A stretch of 64,000 bases of DNA from W0P28-013 sp963659365. Its GTDB lineage: Bacteria; Bacteroidota; Bacteroidia; Bacteroidales; Paludibacteraceae. This document shows, piece after piece, positions 32,916 to 41,341 of the stretch. The DNA is taken from the NCBI GenBank assembly GCA_963659365.1, contig CAVKTI010000006.1, forward strand, positions 8,024-72,023, given 5' to 3'. The notes below the pieces were generated by a model. It searched no databases. It had not been told where the DNA came from and saw only the letters and a program-made list of their open reading frames with translations. How positions within the stretch are numbered: position 1 is the first letter of the stretch; each line of letters begins with the position of its first letter. Made by a program: the position numbers and the translations under genes.

Positions 32916-34007
32916 TTAGGCTTGTTCTGCTGCGATATAGTGGAACGAGCCGTTTACGCCCTTGAGTACATCCGTTGCGGCGAATGCGTCGTTCGGTGCG
33001 GAGAACAAGCCGTAGTGCTTCGATACGATGAGTTTCCAACCGCGTGCTTGCGATACCTCGCCCTCTGCATCGTACTCGGGGCAGTCAACATACTTGAGTT
33101 GGCAGTCGAACACAAGCGAGGTGAGTGCGCCGTCCAACTCGACAGGTACGGGCAATGTAAAGAAGACGCTGCCTGCTTTCTCGCCTGCGAATGCGCCGAC
33201 ATAGCGATTCCAATCCACAAAGCCGATTGTGCCTTTGGCGAATGCGCCGAAGTGGTCTTTACCCCATCCCGTGATGGTGCGGGGGTCGTAGTAGGCATTG
33301 AGCGGCAGAGCGGCAATACCCTCGCTATCCGTACCCGTTTTCAGCTTGTGGAAGATGTCGTAGCGGGTGATAAGTCCGTTGCCGCAGATAAGCAGTTTGT
33401 CGCTTACCTCGTTGATGAGGGCGTCCTCCATGAGTTTGACATAGCCCGTGCTGAAGTCTGCCGACTTGCCGAGGGTCAGTGTCTGGGCAGAGGTGGCAAG
33501 ACTATAGGCGGCATTTGCTCCCCACTTGGTGGCTTGGGCGGCAATCAGGTTGCTGTCTATCTTACCAATCAAGCCGATGAGTTTGGTGAGCAGCACCTCG
33601 TAGAGACCACGCATAAGCGGCGACTGTTGTGCATCGCCGAGTGCGAGGGTTTGGATTGCCTCCTCCTCGTATTGGCGCATCTCATCGTCGGAGATGAAAA
33701 TACCAATCTTGGAGAAGAGCGGTTGGTCTATCTGATGTTCTTTCCAATCAGCAGAGAGCGGCGTATCGCAATCGTCGGTATCGGTGACCTCCGATTCGAG
33801 ACCACGCTGCAGGTAGCGCAGTTTGATATTGCGCTTCAATCCCTTACGCAGTTCCTCGATGTTGTTGATTTCGGTGACGGCGTTATTCTCCAGCAGCAAG
33901 CGCAGGAAGCCAGTGGGGGTGAGTTTGAGTTGCGGGTCGTTCTGCTTTGCCACAAGATTGAGGTTCTTGATAGTGGCTTGGGCAAACCCTGTGAGTGTGA
34001 TAGGCAT
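32916..34007 (-). CDS. Major capsid protein
   Basis: A 363-residue protein following a scaffold-like gene. An N-terminal helical arm (residues 20-70), an extended loop and a central domain with SDKLLICGNGLITRYDIFHKL and TLPVPVELDGALTSLVFDCQLKY fit an HK97-fold capsid of the Bacteroidota phage type. Size and location between scaffold and connector support this; no single motif is diagnostic. Confidence 0.7.
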   Translation of the reverse strand: MPITLTGFAQATIKNLNLVAKQNDPQLKLTPTGFLRLLLENNAVTEINNIEELRKGLKRNIKLRYLQRGLESEVTDTDDCDTPLSADWKEHQIDQPLFSKIGIFISDDEMRQYEEEAIQTLALGDAQQSPLMRGLYEVLLTKLIGLIGKIDSNLIAAQATKWGANAAYSLATSAQTLTLGKSADFSTGYVKLMEDALINEVSDKLLICGNGLITRYDIFHKLKTGTDSEGIAALPLNAYYDPRTITGWGKDHFGAFAKGTIGFVDWNRYVGAFAGEKAGSVFFTLPVPVELDGALTSLVFDCQLKYVDCPEYDAEGEVSQARGWKLIVSKHYGLFSAPNDAFAATDVLKGVNGSFHYIAAEQA

Positions 34008-34022
34008 AGTTGCTTATTGTTT

Positions 34023-34922
34023 TTATTGTTCGAGGTCGGCAATGGCGGCAGCAGCGGCTGCGTCGATATTGCCTGTGTCTACCGTCTTGCCGTTGGGCAG
34101 GGTGATAGACTTGGGTTGTTGAGGGGTGTAAGGCGCACCGCCTCCGTCGTTGGCTGGTTGTTCGGTGGACACCTCCAGCAGGTGCTTGTCGGCGAGGATA
34201 CGATTGGCGAAATCGCTGAACGAGACGGGCTTGTATCCGCTATCGATAAAGTCGAGCGACGGGTTGTCGGTCTGCTTGAGGCGCAGCGTGCCGCCATCGT
34301 TGACAAGCGTGGCGTGCTGGTCTTGCAGGGCTTTGTCGATAAGAGCGCGGGCAATGGTGATATTGGTATCGCCGAGGTCTTGGTTGGCGTATCGCTTTCC
34401 GTTGAGTTCGAAATTGACCAACATATCGAGTTGCTGCTTGGCAGTGGCTTTCTTGTACTCGCTCAGTTCGGTGTCCTTGGCGGCGGTGATAGCAGCCAGT
34501 TGCTTCTGCAGGTCGGCGATGGTCTTGGTCAGTCGCGCATTCTCTTCGCCTTGGGTGGAGTGGTTGCTCTGCGCTCTCTTCTCGGTATCCGCAATACGGG
34601 CAGCGAGGACATTCTCGAGCAGGTCTATCTTCTTGTAGGTTGACGGCTCTGCCTGCATGCTGTCTGCGATGCCGTATTTCTCGGCGAGGATGGCGAACTT
34701 GTCGTCGGCTGCCTTGAGGATAATCGGCTTGAGATGGTTGAGCACCTCTCGGTTGTTTTTCGCTCCATCGAGCGACATAAGCCCCGTGTCGAAACGCTCT
34801 GCAAGGTCGTCGGTTATCTCGTGTTGGGCGAGTTCCTGCGACGAGAGCAGGTCGATGAGGGCGGGTTCGTTTTGCACGCCAATCTTGGCTGCCAGTTTAT
34901 TGAGTAAATCTCCGAGGGTCAT
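34023..34922 (-). CDS. Probable capsid scaffold protein
   Basis: 299 residues. A helical N-terminal half has a coiled coil (about 125-165, EENARLTKTIADLQKQLAAI), then a linker and a Pro/Gly/Ala-rich C-terminal tail (GGGAPYTPQQPKS, AAAAAIADLEQ). Placed immediately upstream of the capsid gene, this is the usual scaffold pattern. It has no protease motif. Confidence 0.65.
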   Translation of the reverse strand: MTLGDLLNKLAAKIGVQNEPALIDLLSSQELAQHEITDDLAERFDTGLMSLDGAKNNREVLNHLKPIILKAADDKFAILAEKYGIADSMQAEPSTYKKIDLLENVLAARIADTEKRAQSNHSTQGEENARLTKTIADLQKQLAAITAAKDTELSEYKKATAKQQLDMLVNFELNGKRYANQDLGDTNITIARALIDKALQDQHATLVNDGGTLRLKQTDNPSLDFIDSGYKPVSFSDFANRILADKHLLEVSTEQPANDGGGAPYTPQQPKSITLPNGKTVDTGNIDAAAAAAIADLEQ

Positions 34923-34948
34923 GTTAATGACGAATTATGAGTGATGAA

Positions 34949-35350
34949 TTATTCTTTGGCGGTGTCGGCTGTCTTGCGGGTCTTGGCGAGTTCCTTGCGC
35001 AGGTCGTTGATGACCCGCTCTCCCTCGGCAACCTCCGCTTCGGTGGTAGCTAATTTCTCGCGCAACTCGGCAATGGTCTGCTGCGCTTGGTCGGCTTGGG
35101 ACTGGAGGTCGGCACGGGCTTGCTGCGCCTCGGCTACCTCTTTTTGCAGGCGAGCGATTTCGGCGGCTTGGTCTGCGCTGGCGGCAGGCTGCTTATCCGC
35201 AGGACGCTCGTTTGGCTCGACGGCATATACCTCCTCATCGGTCGGGGTCTCTATCTTCGCCCCCTGTGCGATGTAGAAGTTCTTAAGGCTCGCGAGTACG
35301 ATACGCGGGGAGGTCTCTCCCTTGGGCGTTACTTTGATGAACTTAGACAT
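34949..35350 (-). CDS. Coiled-coil phage protein at the head of the capsid sub-operon
   Basis: 133 residues. A short N-terminal beta part (SKFIKVTPKGETSPRIVL) is followed by a long coiled coil (about 55-130, AAEIARLQKEVAEAQQARAD). It could be a head decoration or scaffold-helper protein. It is the first gene after the minus-strand promoter at 35379-35410. Confidence 0.6.
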   Translation of the reverse strand: MSKFIKVTPKGETSPRIVLASLKNFYIAQGAKIETPTDEEVYAVEPNERPADKQPAASADQAAEIARLQKEVAEAQQARADLQSQADQAQQTIAELREKLATTEAEVAEGERVINDLRKELAKTRKTADTAKE

Positions 35351-35378
35351 GATGTAATAAGATTTATTATTCTGCGTG

Positions 35379-35410
35379 CAAAATTACGAATAAAAAACTA
35401 TACTAACAAA
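35379..35410 (-). promoter_or_regulatory. Leftward promoter of the capsid gene block
   Basis: On the minus strand TTTG (35410-35407), 20 nt, TAATTTTG (35386-35379) is a full consensus match. Transcription would start about 7 nt on, close to the 34949-35350 gene. It lets the capsid genes be transcribed despite the opposing cassette upstream. Confidence 0.75.
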
Positions 35411-35448
35411 TAATTTCTATTTTTGGCGTGTATTTTTTTTGTGCGCAC

Positions 35449-35479
35449 TTGCACGGGTGGGATAAATGGTGTATCTTTG
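35449..35479 (+). promoter_or_regulatory. Promoter P1 of the ADP-ribosylglycohydrolase cassette
   Basis: TTG at 35449-35451, 20 nt, TATCTTTG at 35472-35479. A palindrome CTTTGC-CA-GCAAAG (35475-35488) overlaps the -7 box and could be an operator. Confidence 0.7.
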
Positions 35480-35499
35480 CCAGCAAAGCACGATAATAC

Positions 35500-35530
35500 T
35501 TGCAAGTGTCGGAAAAATGTACTACCTTTG
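35500..35530 (+). promoter_or_regulatory. Promoter P2 of the ADP-ribosylglycohydrolase cassette
   Basis: TTG at 35500-35502, 20 nt, TACCTTTG at 35523-35530. The start site is expected about 15 nt ahead of the ATG at 35553. A short palindrome, CTTGCAAG, covers the -33 element. Confidence 0.75.
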
Positions 35531-35552
35531 CGGTAATTTTCAGTATATCAGT

Positions 35553-36320
35553 ATGTTAGGAGCAATTTTCGGTGATATTGTCGGTTCTGTGTATGAATTT
35601 AATCCGACGCAGAACTATCGTTTTCCTTTGTTGACCAAGCAGAGCAGTTTCACAGATGATACCATTTGTACGGTTGCCATTGCAGACGCTTTTATGAATG
35701 GTGTGCCTTATGATGTGTCTCTGCGTGAATGGTGCAAGCGTTATCCATCCCCAATGGGTAGTTATGGCGGCAGTTTCGCTCGTTGGCTACAAACCGAGAA
35801 TGCTCCCGCTTATTTCTCGTGGGGCAATGGTTCGGCAATGCGTGTGAGTGCACTTGGCTGGCTGTGCAAAACGGAAGCAGGCGTACTTTCTGCGGCGACT
35901 TACTCTGCGGCTTGTACACATAACCACCCCGATGGAATAAAGGGAGCACAAGCCGCGGTTTTGGCAGTGTTCTTGGCTCGGCAGGGTATGGAAAAGGATG
36001 TGTTGCTGCAGCGTATCGAGCATACTTTTGGCTATACTATTGCTGCTGGTCGTTTGGATGACTATCGAGGTAAGTTTGACGAGTCGTGCAATGGTACTGT
36101 GCCTGCAGCATTCCTGTGCATACGAGATAGTGAGGACTACGAGTCGGCTATCCGTCTTGCGGTGTCTCTTGCTGCCGACGCAGACACGCTCGGAGCGATT
36201 GTCGGTGGTATTGCAGAGGCTCTGTACGGAATGCCTGCAAAGTTCCAACAGGCAGCGTTGGATAGACTGCCGAGTGATATGTTAGAGGTGTACAAACAAT
36301 TTACAGAAAGGGTGAAATAA
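35553..36320 (+). CDS. ADP-ribosylglycohydrolase (DraG/ARH family), probable antidote
   Basis: 255 residues from the ATG at 35553 (MLGAIFGDIVGSVYEF), chosen because the family starts with G-A-x-x-G-D-x-x-G. Metal-site motifs are FTDDT (residues 33-37), GNGSAMRVSALGW, THNHPDGIKGAQA and the C-terminal AADADTLGAIVGGIAEALYG. The family removes ADP-ribose, classically from arginine. It is on the plus strand with two promoters inside a minus-strand structural operon, and its cassette runs tail to tail into the head protein that ends in an arginine-type ADP-ribosyltransferase domain. I infer that it protects the lysogen from that domain. The next gene overlaps its stop (TAATG). Confidence 0.9.
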   Translation: MLGAIFGDIVGSVYEFNPTQNYRFPLLTKQSSFTDDTICTVAIADAFMNGVPYDVSLREWCKRYPSPMGSYGGSFARWLQTENAPAYFSWGNGSAMRVSALGWLCKTEAGVLSAATYSAACTHNHPDGIKGAQAAVLAVFLARQGMEKDVLLQRIEHTFGYTIAAGRLDDYRGKFDESCNGTVPAAFLCIRDSEDYESAIRLAVSLAADADTLGAIVGGIAEALYGMPAKFQQAALDRLPSDMLEVYKQFTERVK

Positions 36321-36643
36321 TGGCTACAAAATCGCAATTATTGGTCTTTACCAAGTATTACAAAGGGGAGGAAGTATGTCCTCTCAAAATTCAAACCCAA
36401 GAGAATGGCGCATTCCTTTGGGGGCATGAGCAGGCTTGGGTCAATGATTCTCTCAATCACCGTTTGAACGGTGAGTACATAACGGAATATATTGCCTACA
36501 TCGGTGACAAAGTTCCTGCCGATACGGGTTATCCTATTTCGCTATTGGCATACCTGTTCCATAGTATTAGTAAGTGGTCGTACTCGCTCGAATCTTGTGC
36601 GGACGGCTTCTATGATTTTCTCAAAAAATACTATTTGAATTAG
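36320..36643 (+). CDS. Unknown 107-aa partner of the ADP-ribosylglycohydrolase
   Basis: A 107-residue acidic/aromatic soluble protein (LLVFTKYYKGEEVCPLKIQ, FLWGHEQAWVNDSL, FYDFLKKYYLN). No family is recognised. Its ATG shares a base with the stop of the glycohydrolase gene, so translation is coupled. Its last 4 bases overlap the end of the MuF-ART gene on the other strand. It may be a second immunity factor or an accessory protein of the glycohydrolase; this is inference from context. Confidence 0.8.
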   Translation: MATKSQLLVFTKYYKGEEVCPLKIQTQENGAFLWGHEQAWVNDSLNHRLNGEYITEYIAYIGDKVPADTGYPISLLAYLFHSISKWSYSLESCADGFYDFLKKYYLN

Positions 36644-39432
36644 GGTTGTCTGTATAGTTGTCCTATGAGTTTGAGATAGATATTTTTCCCCTGTTTCTTG
36701 ACAACCTCGAAACGAGAGCCGCGTTGACCTATCCACTCGCGTTCGGATTCTAATATCTCCTTTGTATTACCATCCCATATACAAATTTCATCGGGTTCCC
36801 CATCGTATCTATACTTGCCATTATCCGTGTAATGCGATGCAGGTTCTGCATAGAACCCCATAGAGCCTTTGGGTACATATATAATCAAGTTGATTTCCCT
36901 GTAAAAACCATATTGTTTATGAACCGATGTAGATAGAAATGCTCCGTCAGTGAACTTGTCGCCGACATTCACATCGGAGAGGTTCTTCATTAGTTCGCGT
37001 ATGACATAGTCGTTTGTCCCTTTTCGTACGACCATATCTTTTGTTGCGCGGCATTTGGTGAGGGCATTAGTGAGGACTGCTACATCGCGCTCGTATTCTG
37101 CTCTTGTTCTATTTCCCTTATATGTGATATTTCGCAATGGCTCGTTGAGATAACTATATGTCTGCGTGTATTTGGTTATAACAAGTTTCTCTTCTGTAGA
37201 CAGATTTTTCCATTGTTCTTTTGATGTACTACGCAGACGGCTGTCACTATCTTCAGCACTTTCCGATTCGTATAATTTTGTAAGTTTCTTAATGTCGTCG
37301 GACGATAGTTTGCTACAAATCACATCTGCCAATGCCGTCATTTGAATGTTGCCGCCAATGTCGCTCATGTCAATTTGTCTTGGTATGCCGTTATTCGATA
37401 GTGATGTCTTAGAGAATTTTTTTAGGCAATCATTGATATACTCTGTTGCCAATTCGATATTTCCTTTCTTTAGTACTTTTTCAATGTCGTCAAATTTATG
37501 TATGTGGTTGTAAACGGCTTCCTCTGCCTTAAGGAATGCCAATATATGCTGTGCCTTTCCGTTAGACTTTGCATTGATTGTTGCATTCTTTGCAGTTTTC
37601 TTATTGGCTACTGACTTGGCAGCGGCATTGAGTTTCTTGATATCTGCCAATGCCTGTTCTTGGAGTGCAACGGCTTCATCGTGCTTGCCTTGGAGCTCAA
37701 AGTCTATAATTTTGTCGTAGTAGTTTTTGATTTTCGCACTTTTGGGGTGGTCAATGGTATATTGGTGGATAATATCATTATTCTCATTGAACTTAATTTT
37801 CTCGATATCCGACAAGGTCTCCTTTATCTTCTGCTCAAATGCGTAGTGAACCACATCATATGTCTTGTGGTTCTTATCGAGAAAGTTATCCATCTCGTTG
37901 GTAATAGTTGCGATGAGTTGCTCACCGCTCTTGCCTTTGTTTTTCCAATGTTGGATATGACCTTTGACATAGTCGTTGGCTTGCTTGAGCTCTTCATACG
38001 AGTAGGTCTGCGCCCATTTCATTGGTTCTGTAAGGTCATCTAATGCAGATATATTCTTGGCGAGTTCGTCTATCTGGTTGGCGATTTGAAATGCTTGCGC
38101 GGGGTCGCCTGCTTGGAGAGCCTGTGCCTGTTTATCGAGTAGGTCGGCAAATGCAACATACGAGCCATATTGGTTCGCTTGTTGCATTGCATAGTCCTTA
38201 GCGGCTTGCAGTTGTGCCGCATTGGCAGCAGAGAGTTGGTCAGCCTTGGCTTGCTCGATAGCGGCTTTTTTCTTAGCCACGGAGTTTTTGGCGGCATTGA
38301 ACTTGGCAATATCTTTCTTGGCAGCCTGCAAGAGTACTTTCAGTTGCTCTTCATCGCCCATATCCGCAGCACCATTTATGTCCGCAAGATAGCCTTTTAT
38401 CTTGGCGGATTTGGGGTGGTCGGCGATGTATTGCTCTATGGCGGATATCTGCTCTTGGTAGGGCGTTAGGTCTATTGGCTGCGTGGTATTCTCGTTGGGC
38501 GCGGGTGTTTCTTGTTTCTGCGGCTTTTCTTTGGCGAATTTGGCGCGGAGGGAGGCGGGGACAAGGGCGTCGGCGATGGGGACGAGTTGGTGGCGGCAGT
38601 TCCAACCACCGCAGTTGCACTGGAAATTGTCGGCAGTAGTGCCCTCTATCATGCCATAAGGCAGACCCGTCTTGGGATAGATAGCACACTGGTAGTCGTC
38701 TATCCGACCCGTGAGAATGGTTGGTATCTCGGAGCGGTGGATAAAACGCTTGGCGGTGAGTTGCTGACAGAACTCGCGGGTGGTCTCCTTGTTGCTGCCC
38801 GTGTACATAAACCACTCGCAGCCGAGGTCGTCGGTGAGCAGTTTGTTGTTCTGCCCCGTGAACTGCGAGAGTGCCGTGGTGGCGTAGGTGGTGGAATAGC
38901 GTGCGAATGCACCCTGCCCGCCATCCTTGCCGAGCAAGTGCGCACGCAACTCTTCTTGCAGGTCGGCGAACTTGGCATTTGTAGTTACTGCACGCAGGAG
39001 AATGTCGTTGAGTTTGTCCGTTACATTGGCTTTCAGTCCGCTGCCCATGAGGGCTTCCATGGTGTTCTGCACAGCGAGTTGCTTCATTAGGGCGTGCTTC
39101 TGCTTTGCCGATTTCGAGAGCGTGAGCGAGGGAAAGTGGTCGGAGTAGTAGGCATTCTGTTGCTGTTGGAGGACACCGAAATACTTAGCAAAGCCGCTGA
39201 TACTCGCTACCCACTCTTTGTCTTTGGAGAGGGCGGCGAGGCGGGCTTTTATCTCGGTGAGCCGCTTGAGATTGGCTATCGACTGCTTGACCTTGCCCTG
39301 CGCATCGAGGTCGAGGTCTTTGGCGAGGGTGATGACCTCATCGTAGATTTTCTTTTGCTCTGCGTTGGCAATTTGGTCGAACGAGTCAGCGGCTTTGTCG
39401 AGGGTATCTATGACGGATTGGAGTTCGGTCAT
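36640..39432 (-). CDS. MuF-type minor head protein with C-terminal ADP-ribosyltransferase domain
   Basis: 930 residues. Residues about 100-300 are a phage head morphogenesis (MuF-like) region directly downstream of the portal, ending in a Cys/His-rich segment (FQCNCGGWNCRHQLVPI). The middle (about 330-730) is helical and holds two copies of a module containing DHPKSAKIK ... DIxKxNAAxxSVAxKK. The C-terminal ~190 residues fit the R-S-E class of ADP-ribosyltransferases: Arg803 in VVRKGTND, S834-T835-S836 in FLSTSV, and E897-x-E899 in ESEREW. ExE is typical of arginine-specific enzymes. MuF fusions can be carried in the capsid and injected with DNA. The gene overlaps the portal gene by 4 nt. Confidence 0.85.
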   Translation of the reverse strand: MTELQSVIDTLDKAADSFDQIANAEQKKIYDEVITLAKDLDLDAQGKVKQSIANLKRLTEIKARLAALSKDKEWVASISGFAKYFGVLQQQQNAYYSDHFPSLTLSKSAKQKHALMKQLAVQNTMEALMGSGLKANVTDKLNDILLRAVTTNAKFADLQEELRAHLLGKDGGQGAFARYSTTYATTALSQFTGQNNKLLTDDLGCEWFMYTGSNKETTREFCQQLTAKRFIHRSEIPTILTGRIDDYQCAIYPKTGLPYGMIEGTTADNFQCNCGGWNCRHQLVPIADALVPASLRAKFAKEKPQKQETPAPNENTTQPIDLTPYQEQISAIEQYIADHPKSAKIKGYLADINGAADMGDEEQLKVLLQAAKKDIAKFNAAKNSVAKKKAAIEQAKADQLSAANAAQLQAAKDYAMQQANQYGSYVAFADLLDKQAQALQAGDPAQAFQIANQIDELAKNISALDDLTEPMKWAQTYSYEELKQANDYVKGHIQHWKNKGKSGEQLIATITNEMDNFLDKNHKTYDVVHYAFEQKIKETLSDIEKIKFNENNDIIHQYTIDHPKSAKIKNYYDKIIDFELQGKHDEAVALQEQALADIKKLNAAAKSVANKKTAKNATINAKSNGKAQHILAFLKAEEAVYNHIHKFDDIEKVLKKGNIELATEYINDCLKKFSKTSLSNNGIPRQIDMSDIGGNIQMTALADVICSKLSSDDIKKLTKLYESESAEDSDSRLRSTSKEQWKNLSTEEKLVITKYTQTYSYLNEPLRNITYKGNRTRAEYERDVAVLTNALTKCRATKDMVVRKGTNDYVIRELMKNLSDVNVGDKFTDGAFLSTSVHKQYGFYREINLIIYVPKGSMGFYAEPASHYTDNGKYRYDGEPDEICIWDGNTKEILESEREWIGQRGSRFEVVKKQGKNIYLKLIGQLYRQP

Positions 39433-41336
39433 TTTTGCTGTGCGTTATCAAGTTTGTTTTCGGCGTTAGTGTTTTTTTTGTTTTCTTCCTCTATGGCGTT
39501 TGCGTCATTCTCTTCTACACTGTTTGGCGTGTTTTCTTTTGCGGTGTCATTGTCGGAGGGTTGATTGTCGAGTCCGCCAAAGTCGGCGTGCTGTTGGGCT
39601 TTTTCTGTGGCTTTGGTTTCGACTTCAGCACGCACCTCCTCGGCATAGCATTCGAGCAGCTTGAGTTTCTCTTTGTAGTCCAACTTATAAAACTCCTTAT
39701 CCTCGAACACTGCACGGCGCACAAAGGCGTGGATATTGCACGAGATGATATAGGCGGTTTCTGTGATGCCGCCATTTTGGAGCATAGTCATCTTGTTTTC
39801 CTCTTTGATACCGAAGAGCGGGTCGAGGTCGAAGACGGTCTCGAGGCGTTTTGCAACATCGGGCGAGGTGTTGAACTGCATCTTGGCATAGTTGGTCTCG
39901 AGCACTCGCAGCGTTTCGGGGTTGGCTTCTGCTTGGCGTGCGCCTTGCAACTCCTGCATGAGTATGGTGGTGTTGGCGATGTCGAACTTGGTCGGCACAT
40001 TGATAGCGGGCAGCATGGCACGGCGGGTGTCGGCATTCGGCACAATGGTGCGATAGCGGTACTCGCAGATGAAATAATAAACGAGGTCGATATTGCGCAC
40101 GAGGTCTTCGGCAACGGAGTTGACAAAGTTGTTGAGTTCGTTGGCGTCGTATGCCTTGGCTACGCCCGATTGGTCGATGGGTGTTTCTGCCAAGAACTCC
40201 ATGTTGACCGCTGCCAGTGCGTCTTTGATGTGGTTGCGCACACGCTGGTCTTGGAGCGTGGCTATCGCAGTGTCTTTTTGTATATAGCCGATAGGTGGCG
40301 CAGGAACTTGGAGTTCGCCCGCACGCCCTGCATCGATAAGATGAATGCCGTAGGGCGAGGTATTAAGCACATGCCCCGAGCCGTTGCAGTGGGGGCAGGT
40401 GGTCGGCTTGCCGTCTTTGTCTTTCTCGATACCCGTACCCTTGCAGTGAGGGCACTCGGTGTTGGTATAGGCATATTTCTCGGAGTGGATATGCTGAATG
40501 ATTTCGGCTTGCAGGTCGGAGTACTCGCGTGCGGCTTCGTCGAGGTCAGGCACCATACCTGCGAGGCGGCTTTCGTAGACCGTATCATTGTTGGTGCGGA
40601 TTTTGAATAGACCGCCCACTTTCCATGCTGGCAGTTTGCCGCTGTTGTGGTGGAACACCTGCTTGGGGTCGAACTTACCAGCCCCTGTCTGCTCGTATTT
40701 AACGAACTCATTCTGCGTGAGGATATAGTAGATAGCACCGTTGGTGTTTATACGCCGACCGCCATTCTTTGTTTCGCTGTAGTAGATGGTGGTGTCGCGG
40801 CTTTTGAGTACTACATACTCCTCCTCGACATATTCCACGATTTGGTCGCTGTCGAAGAAGCGGGCAATGGGCTTGCAGTACTCGCTCTTGTTCTGCGGCA
40901 GTTTCTCGAGTATGACAGCCACAATGCCGTTGGCATCGATGAGCGAGCGTTTGAGCAGTTCTGCAAACGCCCAGTTCGTGACGGACGAGAATGTAGGGTA
41001 CTGAAACTCGCAGTACTGTTGGAGCGTTTCCAATTCAGCAACCGACGATGGCACGCTCTCCTCGTCGTACTGGATATTCCAATCCTGCGCACGGCGTATC
41101 TTTTCGAGGCTGTGAATTACTTTCGATATTGCCTGTTTGGTCTTTGGCACATAAATTCGTCGGCGGTACTCTTTTATCTCTTCAGGCTCGGAGGGGCGGC
41201 GCGAGAGTATTTTGTCATCGGGCATAATGCCATTGGCGTGGACTGCGAGTTGGTGTGCCAAGTCCATGCATATCTTCTTGTTTGGGTAGTTGCCAGTGAG
41301 GGCAGCCATTACATCTTCAATCTTGGTGAGGTTCAT
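39429..41336 (-). CDS. Portal protein with inserted DnaJ-like zinc-binding loop
   Basis: A 635-residue protein directly upstream of the MuF gene. Size, location, long C-terminal helices and the acidic/Asn-rich tail (DNDTAKENTPNSVEENDANA) fit a portal. A CxxCxGxG pair (CPHCKGTG ... CPHCNGSG, about residues 295-325) should bind one zinc, as in DnaJ. Here it is an insertion within the portal rather than a chaperone. It lies 5 bp from the upstream gene. Confidence 0.7.
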   Translation of the reverse strand: MNLTKIEDVMAALTGNYPNKKICMDLAHQLAVHANGIMPDDKILSRRPSEPEEIKEYRRRIYVPKTKQAISKVIHSLEKIRRAQDWNIQYDEESVPSSVAELETLQQYCEFQYPTFSSVTNWAFAELLKRSLIDANGIVAVILEKLPQNKSEYCKPIARFFDSDQIVEYVEEEYVVLKSRDTTIYYSETKNGGRRINTNGAIYYILTQNEFVKYEQTGAGKFDPKQVFHHNSGKLPAWKVGGLFKIRTNNDTVYESRLAGMVPDLDEAAREYSDLQAEIIQHIHSEKYAYTNTECPHCKGTGIEKDKDGKPTTCPHCNGSGHVLNTSPYGIHLIDAGRAGELQVPAPPIGYIQKDTAIATLQDQRVRNHIKDALAAVNMEFLAETPIDQSGVAKAYDANELNNFVNSVAEDLVRNIDLVYYFICEYRYRTIVPNADTRRAMLPAINVPTKFDIANTTILMQELQGARQAEANPETLRVLETNYAKMQFNTSPDVAKRLETVFDLDPLFGIKEENKMTMLQNGGITETAYIISCNIHAFVRRAVFEDKEFYKLDYKEKLKLLECYAEEVRAEVETKATEKAQQHADFGGLDNQPSDNDTAKENTPNSVEENDANAIEEENKKNTNAENKLDNAQQK

Positions 41337-41341
41337 AGTGA

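Noticed and set aside
32538..34643. Long plus-strand open frame (701 codons) across connector, capsid and scaffold genes
   Set aside because: It spans three well-spaced minus-strand genes and has the low-complexity composition of an antisense shadow.
35466..35552. N-terminal extension of the glycohydrolase from an upstream ATG
   Set aside because: It would run through both promoter -7 boxes, and the family's conserved start (GAIFGDIVGS) begins right after the ATG at 35553.
40370..40460. A DnaJ chaperone gene
   Set aside because: There is no J domain; the zinc motif is an insertion in a portal-like protein.
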